Of a stretch of 64,000 nt of DNA, positions 40,901 through 54,000 are shown one piece after another. Made by a program: the position numbers and the translations under genes. Within the stretch, counting starts at the first letter, position 1. Every line of letters starts with the position of its first letter. Origin of the DNA: Hevea brasiliensis (Eukaryota; Streptophyta; Magnoliopsida; Malpighiales; Euphorbiaceae). The notes under the pieces are model-generated. The model saw only the letters and a program-made list of their open reading frames with translations. It ran no database searches and was not told the DNA's origin. The DNA lies in contig NC_079502.1 of the NCBI RefSeq assembly GCF_030052815.1, forward strand, positions 7,654,103 through 7,718,102, given 5' to 3'.

Positions 40901-41466
40901 CACAAAAGTGATGTCATAAATCCCCTTTTCTTTTCTTTTCCTTTTTCTTTTATTTTTACATTCTTCTTTAATTTAATTCTATATTCCAAAATTGTTATTT
41001 CTTCGATTTTATCGAATAGTTAGGTCAGGAGTCACCTCTAAGGGTAAATTGATGAAATTGCCCCTCGTCGGTTCGATTCGGTTTGTTAGTTATTTAATAT
41101 TTCTTTCGGATCCTTGACCTAATTATTTGACCTGCTTAATAACTCTTTTCTGTGATTTTCTCTTTTCCATTATGTTCGAGTAGTCCTTAGGACCTCGGCG
41201 TCACATTTTCCTATTCAAAATTTGGGTTAGGACTGACTTTACAGTCACTTCCTGATAAGGTCACCCAATGCTGTGACCCTTGACTCATTTAATTTTTTAT
41301 GCTTTATTTTTCTTATTTTTACTTTTCTATCTGGTAATCACTATTTATTTTCGTTCAGGGCGTTTCTATATGTCTTAAACATAGTTCTAATCCTCTTAAT
41401 TATCCAGACCAACGCCGATCCCCGGAACAGTATAATTTACCAGGCTATGCTAATAGGGGTGTTATA
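37934..41466 (-). mobile_element. Solo LTR, same family as the full-length element
   Basis: It starts TGTCACACCTTACGCCTC and ends GGGGTGTTATA, with the final CA decayed to TA. It is flanked by TGATT (37929-37933 and 41467-41471). At 3533 bp it carries no internal coding part, so it is the product of LTR-LTR recombination. Orientation is the same as the full-length element. It is more diverged from that element's LTRs than those are from each other. Confidence 0.92.
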
Positions 41467-41978
41467 TGATTAGTGCTATGCCTTCCTCGCCTTTTTTTTA
41501 TAATTAGGTTGCACTTCTATCTAATTTTTTATGCAATTCTGTGTTATGTATTGCTGAGCCGATGACTGCTTTAATGTTCTCAAATTTAATATAATAAGTT
41601 CAATCCCGTTCAACAATACTCCCTACCTCCACTCAGAATGGTTACTGGACAAGAGCGAGTTGACTTGCTGCAAAACATATACGCACCTACCTCTGATACC
41701 TAATTAGAGGGGGAAGCGTTTCGAGCTAGATTTGGTTGGGGCCATTGGTTCATAGGACATAAGCTTATAAGGATTAAAGACTCCATCAACGATGTCGGGC
41801 ATCACTTATGCAATTGACATGAGCAGCTTACTCACTCCTTATGTGTCTCGAGCAAAGTGACATATGGCAGGATGGGCCCAAGGAGGAAGTCATTTTTTTA
41901 GGACTAAAAGATCTTTAAGGGTGTTCTTTTCTTGTATGCATGAACTAGCAAAATAAGATCTCATTCTTCGATGTTCTA
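41467..41978. other. Possible organelle-derived DNA, left part
   Basis: Base composition is more even than in surrounding AT-rich DNA, and the texture resembles plant mitochondrial spacer DNA. Removing the solo LTR 41979-45481 makes it continuous with 45482-46170. No gene is recognised. The organelle origin is a guess from style and composition. Confidence 0.35.
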
Positions 41979-44900
41979 TGTCACACCTTACCCCTCTGTA
42001 AGGCATAATATGATCCCGTAGAATACCTAATGAACTACCGAACCTCACCTACAGATAACTCATAAAGTACCCTATAAGGGATTTTAAAACAATTTTCTTA
42101 CTTTTATAAGCGGTAAGCATTTTCTAATAGATATTAAAATCATTTATTCAAAGTTCTAAGACTAGTAAAAAATTTTGTTCCATTTTATTTTTCTGCAAAT
42201 TTTATAAAAATTTAGGCAGAGTGCCATCTGTATTTTGAGAAAACAGTTCTTCAAATACCTGTAAAAATTACTTCCAAAGATTTATCTCAATAACTTCATC
42301 AATTTCACAACCATTCCAACTAATTTCAATATCATTTCTCAATTTTCAAAATTCAAAAATCATCAAAATACTACCAATTAATTTCATTCAAATTAAAACA
42401 AAATACTTTCATTCATATTTCATTAAAAATGAAACAATTTGTATACATCATTCCAAAAATTTACATTAGGAAAAATCTAAACCAAAATTAATTATAAGTT
42501 TTATACAACTCTATACAACTTTATACAACTTTATACAACTGCTCATAACCAATTATGCATGTCCATATAGTTACACACATTTACATATATCAAAATAGTT
42601 TTTATATTTAGGGTATAAAATATACCCGATAACTTCAAAGTAGGTAGCTCCTCAATCCTCAGCAGCTCACTCTGCTGCTCCTCTAGTCTTTATATCTGCG
42701 ACAGCAATAACAGCTATTGCTGAGTACTAAGACTCAGTGGTGCACAACATACTAAAATAATCTTTATGCGGAATTTAAAACATATTTATTCAAAAATTAA
42801 ACTGAACATGCGATATCAATACAAAACATGATTTACAAGATTTTAGTTCAAACAATTTTATTTCAAAAGTCTCAAAACTATTTACATAAAAACACACAGT
42901 TATATCATGTCATTCGAAATAAATATCATCTCAATAGCCAGAGGTTAAGGAGAAGTCACATCACAAGGCTAGCTAGCTCAAATATATGGGAACCCATTCT
43001 TTTTCTTCTTCTACTGGCACACACCTCAACACTTCAGCCAGAGAAGGAATCAAAATTCGAAACTGATTTCTCCCACTAGTCATGCTAGTGAAGTGTTCAA
43101 ATATATGGTCATGAGACTGTAGTTTCAAAACTTATCTTAACAATTTACTAAAAATTTATTGCCATTTCAAACATACACAAATAAACTTTCAACAATTCAA
43201 AGCAAAAGCATAATACACATTTCATGCACTTTGTAAATGAATTTTAAAGCATATTGATGTTGTGCACAAACCTTATACGAGTCGCCTCTTGGCTTTGACT
43301 CGATCCCTCGAGTTCTTTCCCGGTATTCTTTTTCACTAAAACACATAGTCTTACAGTGTTTCAGTATCATAACTCATTATAAATCCAAAAATAAATACAA
43401 ATTCACTTATACCTAGCTTTAATATGCTAAACTTAGCATTTTTTAAATTTTGTGTTTTGGGGTTAGTATTCACTATACTATTCAAGTCAATTTGTTGACT
43501 TTCTAAGGCTTAATAGGTATGGGAATTCTAATTTCACCCACATACCACATTTTTGTTACCTAATTTATTGGTTTTGGTTGTTCACTCAAAGCTTAAGTCT
43601 TTTAGGCAAAATTTTAAATTTTCAGTTTTGGTGTCTTATGTTGTACTGTTCCATTGGTCATTTTTCTGTTAGAATTTGGCTAAGTTTTCTTCACAGAAAT
43701 TGTTCCTTATTGTCTTAACTTTATTCTCCTTTTTGAATCACTCCAATTGGAGTTTTGTAGCTCAAGTTATAGCCATTTGAATCATAGCTGCCGGATTGGA
43801 CTTATCCAGATTTTCTGGGCACCAAATTGGTTCTGGCAGTTTTAGGTCACCAATTTTGGGTGGCTAAATGACTTGGTTAAGGGAAAAATTTGGGTTTGGA
43901 TTCTTCATAAAAGTTTTACGTCTATATCTCAGCTTTCTACTGGTAAAATTTCAGGTCATTTAGACCTACCTAGCCCAAGTTATGGCCAAATGAACAAATA
44001 CTATTCATTTAATCATTTTTGTACAGGTCAGATTGCCTAATCCAGATTTGGTCAATTTGATCACTAGGTTTTAGTCACTTTTTAGGCATGATTCCTAAAT
44101 AAAAAATGTGTCATTTTGCGTCTAGTTTCATTCCCAATTAGCCTCACACCAATTGGGCTTGTAAATTTTCAGTTTTGATCCCTAAAAGGGACCGGGCAGC
44201 ATGACCCTAATCACTCCGAATTTAAACTTAATTCTAACACTTCCAACATACTACAATTGGTCATACATGACCATTTTTCAGCTCAAACAAGGTTAAACAC
44301 ACCATTTGACCAATTCTTAAAATTTTGTCTCCCAAACCCTAGGTCCAAAACCCTAACTTCCATGTTTAGTTCATTTGTTGAATTATAAATGCATATTTAG
44401 TTCTCATACACTCAATCACACTTAACTAATTCATAATTTGCATTAAAATCATCCATTCTCAAACCTAAACCCTAGCTGGCTGAATTTCTATTTGGTCCTC
44501 CAAATATGTTTTCTTTTGATTTTTAAGTTGAGTTCTAGGTTAGTTAAGCTACAAACACAACTAATAAACTAAATTTTTCAAATTAGATTGCTTACTCCAC
44601 TTTGAAGTTCACTCCTCCAATTTCTTCTCTTTTTCCTTCTTTCTTTCTTGCTCAATAGTTGAACTAAAGTGCTAGAACAAGGTTTAGTTTAATGGATTGG
44701 GAAAATTATGGCCAAAGTGAGGGTTTTGAGAAGCTTTAATCAAGCTTCCATGGAGGTTTAGTGAGTGAAGGGAGAGAAGGTGAAGGTGGACGTCCAAAGG
44801 AAGAAGAAAGGAAATAATTTTATTTCTTTTGAATTTTCAACTTTATTAATTCATAATTATCCCAATTGCAATTTTTAAATATTAGAATTTATTACATCAT

Positions 44901-45481
44901 GCTTATGTCATGCATGATGTCATAAACTTTTTGATTTTTTTAGATTTTTTATTTCTTTTTCATTTCTTTTCCATTTACTTCTTTAATTTAATTCTTGATC
45001 TCAAAATTTTCTTTTCTCCAATTTTATTGGATAGTCAGGTCAGAAGTCAACTCTAGGGGTCAATTGACTAAATTGCCCCTCGCCGGTTCGACCCGGTTTG
45101 TAAATAATTCAATATTTCTTCCGGATCTCTAACCTAATTATTTGACCAGCTTAACAATTCTTTTTCGTGATTTTCTCTTTTCCACTTTGTTCGCAATAGT
45201 CCTAAGGACCGCGGCGTCACATTTTACGGTTCGAAATTTGAGTTTAAATCGACTTCGCAATCCTTCCCGAGAAGGTCACCCATCGCTGTGACTCTCGGCT
45301 CATTTAACTTCTTGTGTTCTGTTTTTCTTATTTATACTTAACTATTTAATAATTACTAATTATTTGTGTTTAGGGCTTATCTAGTTGTCTTAGATGTGGT
45401 TCTAATCCCCTTAATTATCCAGACCGACACCGGTCACCGGAATAGTGAAATATACCAGGCTATGCAAATAGGGGTATTACA
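41979..45481 (-). mobile_element. Solo LTR, same family
   Basis: TGTCACACCTTACCCCTC at the left and GGGGTATTACA at the right, flanked by TTCTA (41974-41978 and 45482-45486). At 3503 bp it has no internal region. It contains four tandem 10-bp units of the TTATACAACT type at 42501-42540. It retains the about 1.07-kb segment (44163-45239) missing from both LTRs of the full-length element. Confidence 0.93.
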
Positions 45482-46170
45482 TTCTATGTTGCTATTCCTA
45501 CTTTCTTTCTTACTTATTTTATTTCAGTAAGAGGTGGAGAATCACATTTCTTAATATAATAATGCCCAAAAGCCTATAGCCGTTCGACTAAGGCATGACT
45601 ATAGGATCTCACAGTATCAAAATGAGTTGAGGATGAGATGCGATGTCCAGTCGTATTGGTAGGGATCACTATGCCACTTGTTTTTTTTATCCTTTGCATA
45701 CTGCTTAGCAAAGCAAATGGTAGGTCATAGACTGGAGCAGACAGACCCTACCACATTATGAGAACTCTCTTTAAGTGGATCAACAAAGGCGAGATCAGCT
45801 CAATTCTCCATCGACTTGATCAATTGGAGGAAATTCAATCCTAAACTTCGGAGTGGCAAGCAGGAGAAAGAGAAATTCTAACTCAAGCATCAGGTTTGAG
45901 AAGGGTCATTGTTCTTGGTTGTCCTATGTTTGTTGTACTTTTGCAAGAGGGGGAGCCCAAACCTGCTAACGCCATGTTTTAGGGTTACGATGAGCTGGCC
46001 TCTGAAAGACTGAATTGAGAATTGCGCTCGCTATCTTTCCAGCCATAGGCATATCTGCTTACTTATCTAGGATCAAGGGCTCCCTTTTCTTCTACGGATT
46101 CATCTACCTAAGACTAAAGAACTTCCCCAAGCCAACACTGGTCCACCCCATTTAAAGAGTTAGTTTTTGC
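45482..46170. other. Possible organelle-derived DNA, right part
   Basis: Continuation of 41467-41978 beyond the solo LTR. It is balanced in composition, non-coding and unlike the LTR family. Beyond about 46170 the sequence becomes AT-rich abruptly, which may mark the edge of an inserted organelle fragment. Confidence 0.35.
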
Positions 46171-46715
46171 CTCTGTTATTGAAAAGAAAAGATAACAATT
46201 TAAAATAATAATAGTAACAGTAATACATGTAAACTAATATTTATAAAATAAAAAAATTATTATTATTATGAAAATACTAATTTAACTCCATGAATAAAAT
46301 AATAATAAATTAATGGTCTAATTAAAAACATTATATATATATAAGGTTGTTACAATTAGGGCTCCTAATTAATGTTTGGAAGCATTGTCATAAAGACTTA
46401 TTAACATTAATTATTTCATCTTTTTTAGATACTATTTTTAGTTGTTCTTTTAAAATTTAAATTTGAGTTGTATCAACTATCAAATAATATTAACAGTTTT
46501 TGCAAGTGTTAGGTTATTGTTGGTTCAATTTTAATTTTATTTTTAAATGTTTATTCAAATAATTTTAAAAATATAGTTTTAATATTTTTGTTTGGGGTAA
46601 GTTTTTTTTTTTTTGCTTTTTTATATAACTGGAGAAGTTTTTTTTACTTGATAATTTTAATTTTGTAATAAAAATAATATAAATATATAAAATTTAACTT
46701 AATTCATATTAACTT
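46171..46715. other. AT-rich intergenic region
   Basis: Nothing recognisable apart from A/T runs. Confidence 0.6.
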
Positions 46716-46919
46716 TATTTTTCTTTTATGCATTGAGCAATTTTATTTTTTATTTTTTATTATTGTTAACTCATTCTTTTATATAAAATTTTAATTTTTA
46801 CTGAAATCACTTTATTTTTTAAAATTTTTTCTTAAGTTTTTTTTAAATAATATTTATCATTATATTTAGAGGTGAACGTCAAACTTCTACATCATCAAAA
46901 GAAGTTGTAAAATTTTAAA

Positions 46920-49900
46920 TGTAACACCCCTACATGTATAGTTCTGTATATTTCACTGTTCCGGTGACCGGTATCGGTCCGAACAATTAAGAGGTTTAGA
47001 ACCATATTTAAGTCACCTAGAAAAGTCCAGGATAAAAATTAATAGCAATTAGCAGAAGGAAAAATTGAAATAAGAAAAATAAAACATAAAGGGTTAAATG
47101 AGCCGGGGGTCACAGCGATGGGTGACCATACCGAGAAGTAACTGCAAGGTCAATTGTAACCCTAATTTTGTACAGGACATTGTGACACCGTAGTCTTAAG
47201 AATTATTGTGAAGCTAGTGGAAATGAGAAAATCACAGAAAAGAGTTGAGAAGTAGGTCAAATAATTAGACATGAGTGCCGGAAGAAATACTGAATTATTG
47301 GTAAACTGGATCAGACCGGCGATGGGCAAATTGGTCAATTCACCCTTAGAGGTGACTCATGACCTAACTGTCCAATAAAATATAAGAAATTAAAATTTTG
47401 AAATATAGATTTAAATTGAAGAAGTAGGGAAAAAGAAAGGAAAAGAAAATAAAAGAGATTTATGACATCACTATAGTGACATCACCATGACCCAATAATT
47501 ATAATTACTAATAATAGAAATTGTGGATAATTATACACCAAATAAAAGTCAAAATAAGGGATAAAAACAAAACTAAAAAGCTTTTTTTTCTCCCTTCTTC
47601 TTCCTAGCCGTAGCTTCCCTCTTTCATCTCTCTCTTTTTATTTTCTCCACCATTAAAGCTTAAATTCAAGCTTTCCAAACCTTAAAAATTGCCATAAATT
47701 CCCCATTTTTCTTACTTAAATATTACCCTTGCATCTTGAAAAGAAGAGAGGAGCAAGAAATAGAAGGAAAATTTGGAGAAAATGGGAGTTCAAAGATTCA
47801 ACAAAGAGGTTAGTTGTGAAGCACGTAATTTCTCTTTATATTCATATACATACACTTAAAATAAAGTAGAAATTAAAGAAAATGAAACAAAATCAAACAT
47901 TGGGGAAACTTAGGGAATTTCGGCCAGCCTAGGGAAAGATTGGATTTGATGAAAAATTTTGGAATTAATTGAGTATGTGAACTCAATTGAGTGTGTAAAG
48001 ATGTATGGTATACTCTAATTTCATGAATTGTGCTAAGTATAGAATTAGGGTTCTTGAACCATTAAATTTTGGGGAAAAAATTAGGGATTTTGGGATTTGA
48101 TGCAATTGGACCTAATTTAGGCTTGAAATGGTCAATTGGGGTCATTTGGAGTGTGATTGAATGCATAGATTGAATTGAAAAGGGTGAATGGATGCTGCCC
48201 CAATTGGGCAGTTTGACCTTGGTCAACTCAAGAGGGCATAACTGAAAATTGGTTGCTCCAATTGGTGTGAGGCCAATTGAGATGAAAACTAAGACCCAAA
48301 ACTACAATTTTTATGTAGAAACCCAACCCTAAAACTGAACACAAAGTGGTGTAAAATTAGGTCAAACCCGGATTAGGCACACTGCCACTATACAGAAATG
48401 ACCAAATGAACAAATTTGGCCATAACTTGGTGTAGGATGTGACACCCCTTACCCGTCTATAGTATAGCCGAGTAAGATATGTCACACAGTGTACCGGAAC
48501 ACCCTATTTTATTTCAATCATTTTTATTCTTCCTTAATTTATTTTTTGCATAGTTATGAAGTACAATTTGTGAAATATAATTCATTTAAGTTATTTATTG
48601 AAATTATAAATTTATTTGAGGTTTCGCAAATTTTATAGAAAATCTGGCAGAGTACAGGCTAAAAACAGAGAAAACAATTCTTCGGAACCTGTGAAAAACA
48701 CTTTCAATACGTTTTCAATCATTCTCAAACTCCATTATATCAACAAAGTCTCAATATTTCTCAACAATACTTTCATTTCTCATTCATTCATTTCACATGA
48801 TAATCATATACAAACCATAAATAAATACTCAAATTTTCATTTATAAACACAAATTATAAATATTTACATTAATACCAAAATATATTACATGAGTCTCAAC
48901 TATACATAAGAAAATAAAAGTTTAATTACAAAATACCAAAATGAGACCTAGTGTCCTACCAATGCACTAAGTCTGTGAGGTGACACGGACACTATGCAGA
49001 ACTGTGGACAGCCTCACCCAATCTGTGGTCTACTGGGCTCTCTGTCAGTCTCTCCAGAACCTACGCGTGGCAAAAAGTAACGCGCTAAGCAATAATGCTT
49101 AGTGGTGTTAAGAATAAAATAAAAAGAATTAAAAAAAATAAATATGCAGTGAATGTATTGATGTCTTATGCAAACAAATTTTTTGTAATTATTTGTAGTC
49201 TTATTTATTTAGTACTTGTTAGATTCATTATCTCATTAAATTTTTCAACTTTCATTTTTGGTTGCCCAAGTAACCTATACTGGATGACTGGACTCGATAA
49301 ATGGGTAAACTGGCACTGGGTATCAAGTACCTTGGGCCGTCACACAATCGGTCACATATGTATATCCCGGTGTGCAACAGAACAGCTGATAAGCTGTAAT
49401 AAATATTAGGCACAAGGCCAAGTATCACCATAATTTCAGAATGACTAAAAGCCATAAAATCACATAATGGCATAATGCCATGTGCAGTACTGCTAACTGA
49501 ACTCTATTGGCATGCCAACCTATCCAAACCAATTTTACTAGGTGTACTAGGACATGTTACACTTTTAAATTTTACAATTCTTGAGATTGAAGTTTAAGTG
49601 TTACTATTCATTTTATTAGTCAACTAAAATATAAACTTTTGCATAGACAATAGGTACATTGGTTCTAATATTCCCAACATACCACATTTTGCATTCTAAA
49701 GTTGTTGGTATTGATTGCCAATACCATTTCTAAGCTTAGTGTTATTTATTCACAATTTTCAGATTTCAAGTATTAAGTTTACTATTCCATTGGTCATTTG
49801 TACAGTAGGAATTTGGCAAAATTATCTTCATGAAAGTTGTTTCTTTTTGTGTCTAGTTATATTTCTTTTTTTGAATCACTCCATTTGGAGTGTTCTAGCT

Positions 49901-52900
49901 CAAGTTATGGCCTAAATACCATAACTAGCCAGATTGTAAATTTTTCAGATTTTCTGGGTAGAACCCATTTTACAGTTTTTATACACTGATTGCAGGTCAG
50001 TTTTTGAACATGTTATGGTTAAAATTTGGGTTTAGTTTCTTCATGAAAGTTGTAGGTCTATGCCTCAGCTATCTTTTGGTAAAATTTCAGGTCAATTGGA
50101 CCTTTCAACACTGAGTTATGACCAAATGAATAAACACTGTTTATTTGGTCATTTTGCCCAGGCAGAATGCAAGTCACCCGGATTAGGGCAAGTTTTAGGT
50201 CAACTTGGTTTGATTTTTCTAGGCATGATTTCTTCATCAAAGTTGTGCCATTATGTGTCTAGTTTCATATCCAATTGGCCTTGTACCAATTGAACCTATA
50301 CAACTCTATTTATAGCTGTCCAAACCTGCTGGACTCACAACTAGTCCTGCAGGTCACCAAGGGCAGCATGCCTAAGGTCAACTTGGTTATCCTTACTCAC
50401 TTCAATTCCACCTCACACATATTCAAATAGTCACTAATTGACCATTATAATGTTAATATACTATTACATGAGCAAACCCTAATGTTGTTTAAATGTCCAA
50501 GTTTTCAAGTTCATTCATGCATTACCCTTGCATTTCACTTACACAAACATGTTCAATCACTCATCTAATACGAAGGGCAGCCCATGAACCACTTTACTTC
50601 AAGCAAATTCATCAACCCTAAACTGCCAAAATTATAGGGAATGAATACACATAATTTTTATTTTGTTTTTCTTACATTTTCTACTTATCTCATGGCATTA
50701 AGCATGAATTAAGTAAAAATCGTAAGAGTTTGGACACTAACCTCTTTGATCAGAATTTCAAGCTAACAAAACTTCCTTTTTCCTTTCTCTTTTGGCTGCC
50801 TAGTGGTGATTTAAGGTGTGAGAATCAAGTTTAGTGAAGAGCTTGAGTAGTTTTATAGTGAGATTAAGTGGGGTGTGAAGTTTGGAAAGCTTTTTAATGG
50901 AGGTTGGGTTGGGATAAGGGTTTCGGCTGGTTGGGTTGGGGAAGAAGGCAGATTAGTTTTTCTTTTTTTTTTTGTATTATTTATCTTCTTTTATTACTTA
51001 CTTAAGTGGTACTTTAATGTGATTGGTGGAAATTCTTTTAAATGACATCATGGTGATGTCATAATTAGTATTTTCTTGTATTTTCTTTTCTTTTCTTTTC
51101 TACTCATTTTCAATTTAGTTTTTAGCAATATTAATTTATATTTTATGTCATAATAATTATTTACTTAACTGGACGAGTCGGCAAAAAATCATCTTTAAAG
51201 ACAAAATGACCAAAATGCCCTCCGTTTGGCTTAACAGACTAAAATTGTCTGTACCAATTGAAAATTTTTTCTAAGCATTTTCTTGGCATTCTAATGCCAT
51301 AGAAACCTCAATGACTCTTCTATGGAGTCCCAAAAATTATTTTATGAATTTTCTCCCAGGTTTAGGATTTCTAGTTGTGAGAACCGCAACTTTCCATTGG
51401 GTTACCTATCGCTAGGGCATCGGCTCATTTAACTTGATCGTATTTTATTTCTAAATTTTTTTCAAAATTTTTCTTATTAATATTTGAGTTAATTATGGTT
51501 TCTCACTTTAGTTTAAATATTTTCCAGACGTTTTAGCTGTCCGGACCGACACCGGTCACCGGAACAGTAGAATGCACAGAATTGCTATAGTGAGGGTGTT
51601 ACATAGAAAGGTTCAAATGACCTAAATTTTATATTGATGGGAATCTAAGATATAGCAGTACAACTTTTATGAAGAACACAAACCCAAATTCTGACCATAA
51701 CCCATCCAAAAAGTGAGCCATAGTTGGCACACTAAAATTGCCAGAACAGAATTGGTACCCAAAATTCTGGGTTAAAACCAATTCGGCCAGCCACTTTGAA
51801 ATTAAAATAACTTGAGCTATAAAACTCCAAATGGAGTGATTCAAAAAGATAAATAAATTAGACACAATAAGGAACAACTTTGATTAAGGATATTTAGCCA
51901 AATTTCCACTGTAACCAGACTAATGAAACAGTAGAAATAGTGATCCAAAACTAAAAATTTAAAATTTCTCTTAGGAGGCTTAGAAATTGAAATGGCAACT
52001 AGTGCCAATAAATTTGACACTCAAAATGTGATATGTGGGTGTAATTGAAATTCACATATCTATTAAGAATGAAAAAGTCAACATTTTGACTTGAATAGTG
52101 TAATGAATAGTAATCCCAAATTTATCAAATTCAAAGAATTCCATTTTAAGCAAGTTTAGGTGTACATCCAAGTATGCATGAAATTAATTGTTGGATTAAT
52201 TATAAAACATGATACTGAAACACTGTAAATTATGTGTTTCAGTTGAAAAAGACACTGGGAAGGATGATAAGGAAAAGTGAGTCAAGGCCTAGAGGCGACT
52301 CATACAAGATTTGTGCACAACATTTTTTCAATTTTGATTTTGCTATGAGAAAATTTATTTGAATATATTTTGACATAATTTGTGCTGAATAATAACTTGA
52401 GAAATGCTATGTTGCCCACTTTGTGAATTGAAATTTGAAATGCGAATTTATTTAATATTTGAATGAAATGTTTGCATAACTTGATTTTAAATTGGTTTGG
52501 ATTCACACTTAGCATGAAAATATCACAGTGTTCCTCCTTCGTTTATGGAGTTGAGATCGATTATATTTCTCCCTCTTTGGCTTGCCAGTTGAGGTTGAGA
52601 TCGGATGAGTACTCACATAGCTAGCTAGCCACCTCCCTCATTGATTTCGATTAGTGGGGTTGAGATCGCTTTGTCGTGGTGTACAACACAGTATTGATTG
52701 AAAATTTTGTGTCATGACCTAAGTTGTGTATGGATTGGTAACACTGTAATTTATAAATTTATTTGAGACAATGATATTATAAAAGTTGACTTCAATCACA
52801 TGAATTTTCATTGTGAAATGATTTAAATTGTGCTTATTGATTTATATTTTGATATTCATCATCTTTAAATTTTTATTATGCACCACTGAGTAAACATTAC

Positions 52901-53571
52901 TTAGCGATAGGTTTTATTTATTATCGCAGATAAGGAAAAAGATAAGGCAGTAGATTGAGCTGCTAAGTTGTCAGGGGAGCTACTTTTAGAATTTTTGTAT
53001 GAGTATTATTTTATACCCTTGTAAATTAGTTTGATGTAAATATTATTTTGTTCATATGTATCTATGTAGTTAATTGAGCAGTTGCACATTAAAGTCTGTA
53101 ATAATATTATTTTTATTTTCTTCCCGTAAATTGAGACTTGTTTATGTAAATTAAACCAAAAGTAATGATGAAGAATTTTATTGAACTGTGTTGAGTTGCA
53201 TATTTTGAAATGAGATTGTGTTGACCTGTGTTGATTTGAGACTATATTGGAGTTTGAGGTTGAAAAATAAATTTATTGGGAGTGTTTTACAGGTGTTAAA
53301 AGAATTGTTTTTCTCAATTATAGACGGCACTCTGCCGAAATTTGTATAAAATTTATGGAAAATAAAATTTACCAAATTTCTTACTTAGTGTTTAAACTCC
53401 AATTAAAGGTTTTTAAATAATATTTTAACATTATTTTACCAATTAAAATGAATTGAAATGGGTCAAAATCCCTTGTAGTGTATTTAATGAATTATCGGTA
53501 GTCGAAGTTTAGTGATTCATTGAGTATACTATGGGATTATGTTATGCCTTACAAAGGGGTAAAGTGAGACA
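46920..53571 (+). mobile_element. Solo LTR in opposite orientation, interrupted by a second LTR
   Basis: It starts TGTAACACCCC and ends AAAGTGAGACA (decayed from GGTGTGACA), flanked by TTAAA (46915-46919 and 53572-53576). Without the inserted 48438-51603 piece it is about 3.48 kb, matching the other solo LTRs. It reads on the plus strand, opposite to the other copies. Confidence 0.92.
48438..51603 (-). mobile_element. Nested solo LTR of a related family
   Basis: It starts TGTGACACCCCTTACCCG and ends GAGGGTGTTACA, flanked by TAGGA (48433-48437) and TAGAA (51604-51608), a 5-bp duplication with one mismatch. At 3166 bp it has no internal coding part. Its layout resembles the host LTR distantly (GCAAATTTTATAGAAAAT...GGCAGAGT...CAATTCTTCG), so it is a diverged relative. 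It lies antisense to the LTR it entered. Confidence 0.88.
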
Positions 53572-54000
53572 TTAAAAATTACAAATTCTTTTTACAAGAC
53601 ATTGGTTGAATTTAACTTGAAAAATAATTTGTTAAATACTTGCCATAATAATGTAGGAATAGATAATAAAAATATAACAAATCTAATCATGACCTAAAGT
53701 TACACTATTTTTCTTTTATGCGTTGAGCAATTTTATTTTTTAAATTTTATTATACTCAATATTTTTTATATTAAATTATTAATTATCACATTTTTCGTCA
53801 TTAAAAATGTATTTTTATACATTTTTCATATATAATTATTATTTTTAAAATTTAATTTTATTATTATTTTTTTAAAGGTGAATGCGAAACTTCTAAAACA
53901 TAAAAAAAGAAGTTGTTGAATTTAAATTAAAAAATTATTTTTATAAGACATTAATTGAATTTAAATTGAAAAAGAATTTATCAAATAATTAATAGTTATT

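Larger units (their letters stand above)
46716..54000. repeat. About 0.33-kb tandem duplication split by a solo LTR
   Basis: Copy 1 is 46716-46919 plus 53577 to about 53705. Copy 2 is about 53706-54000. Shared landmarks: TTTTTCTTTTATGC(A/G)TTGAGCAAT at 46717 and 53706, AAACTTCTA with GAAGTTGT near 46880 and 53890, and AAGACATT(G/A)(G/A)TTGAATTT near 53599 and 53942. The solo LTR 46920-53571 sits inside copy 1. Confidence 0.65.

Noticed and set aside
37934..45481. Two adjacent LTRs considered as the ends of one more complete element
   Set aside because: Each has its own matching 5-bp duplication (TGATT and TTCTA), and the DNA between them has no retroelement coding or primer site, so they are independent solo LTRs.
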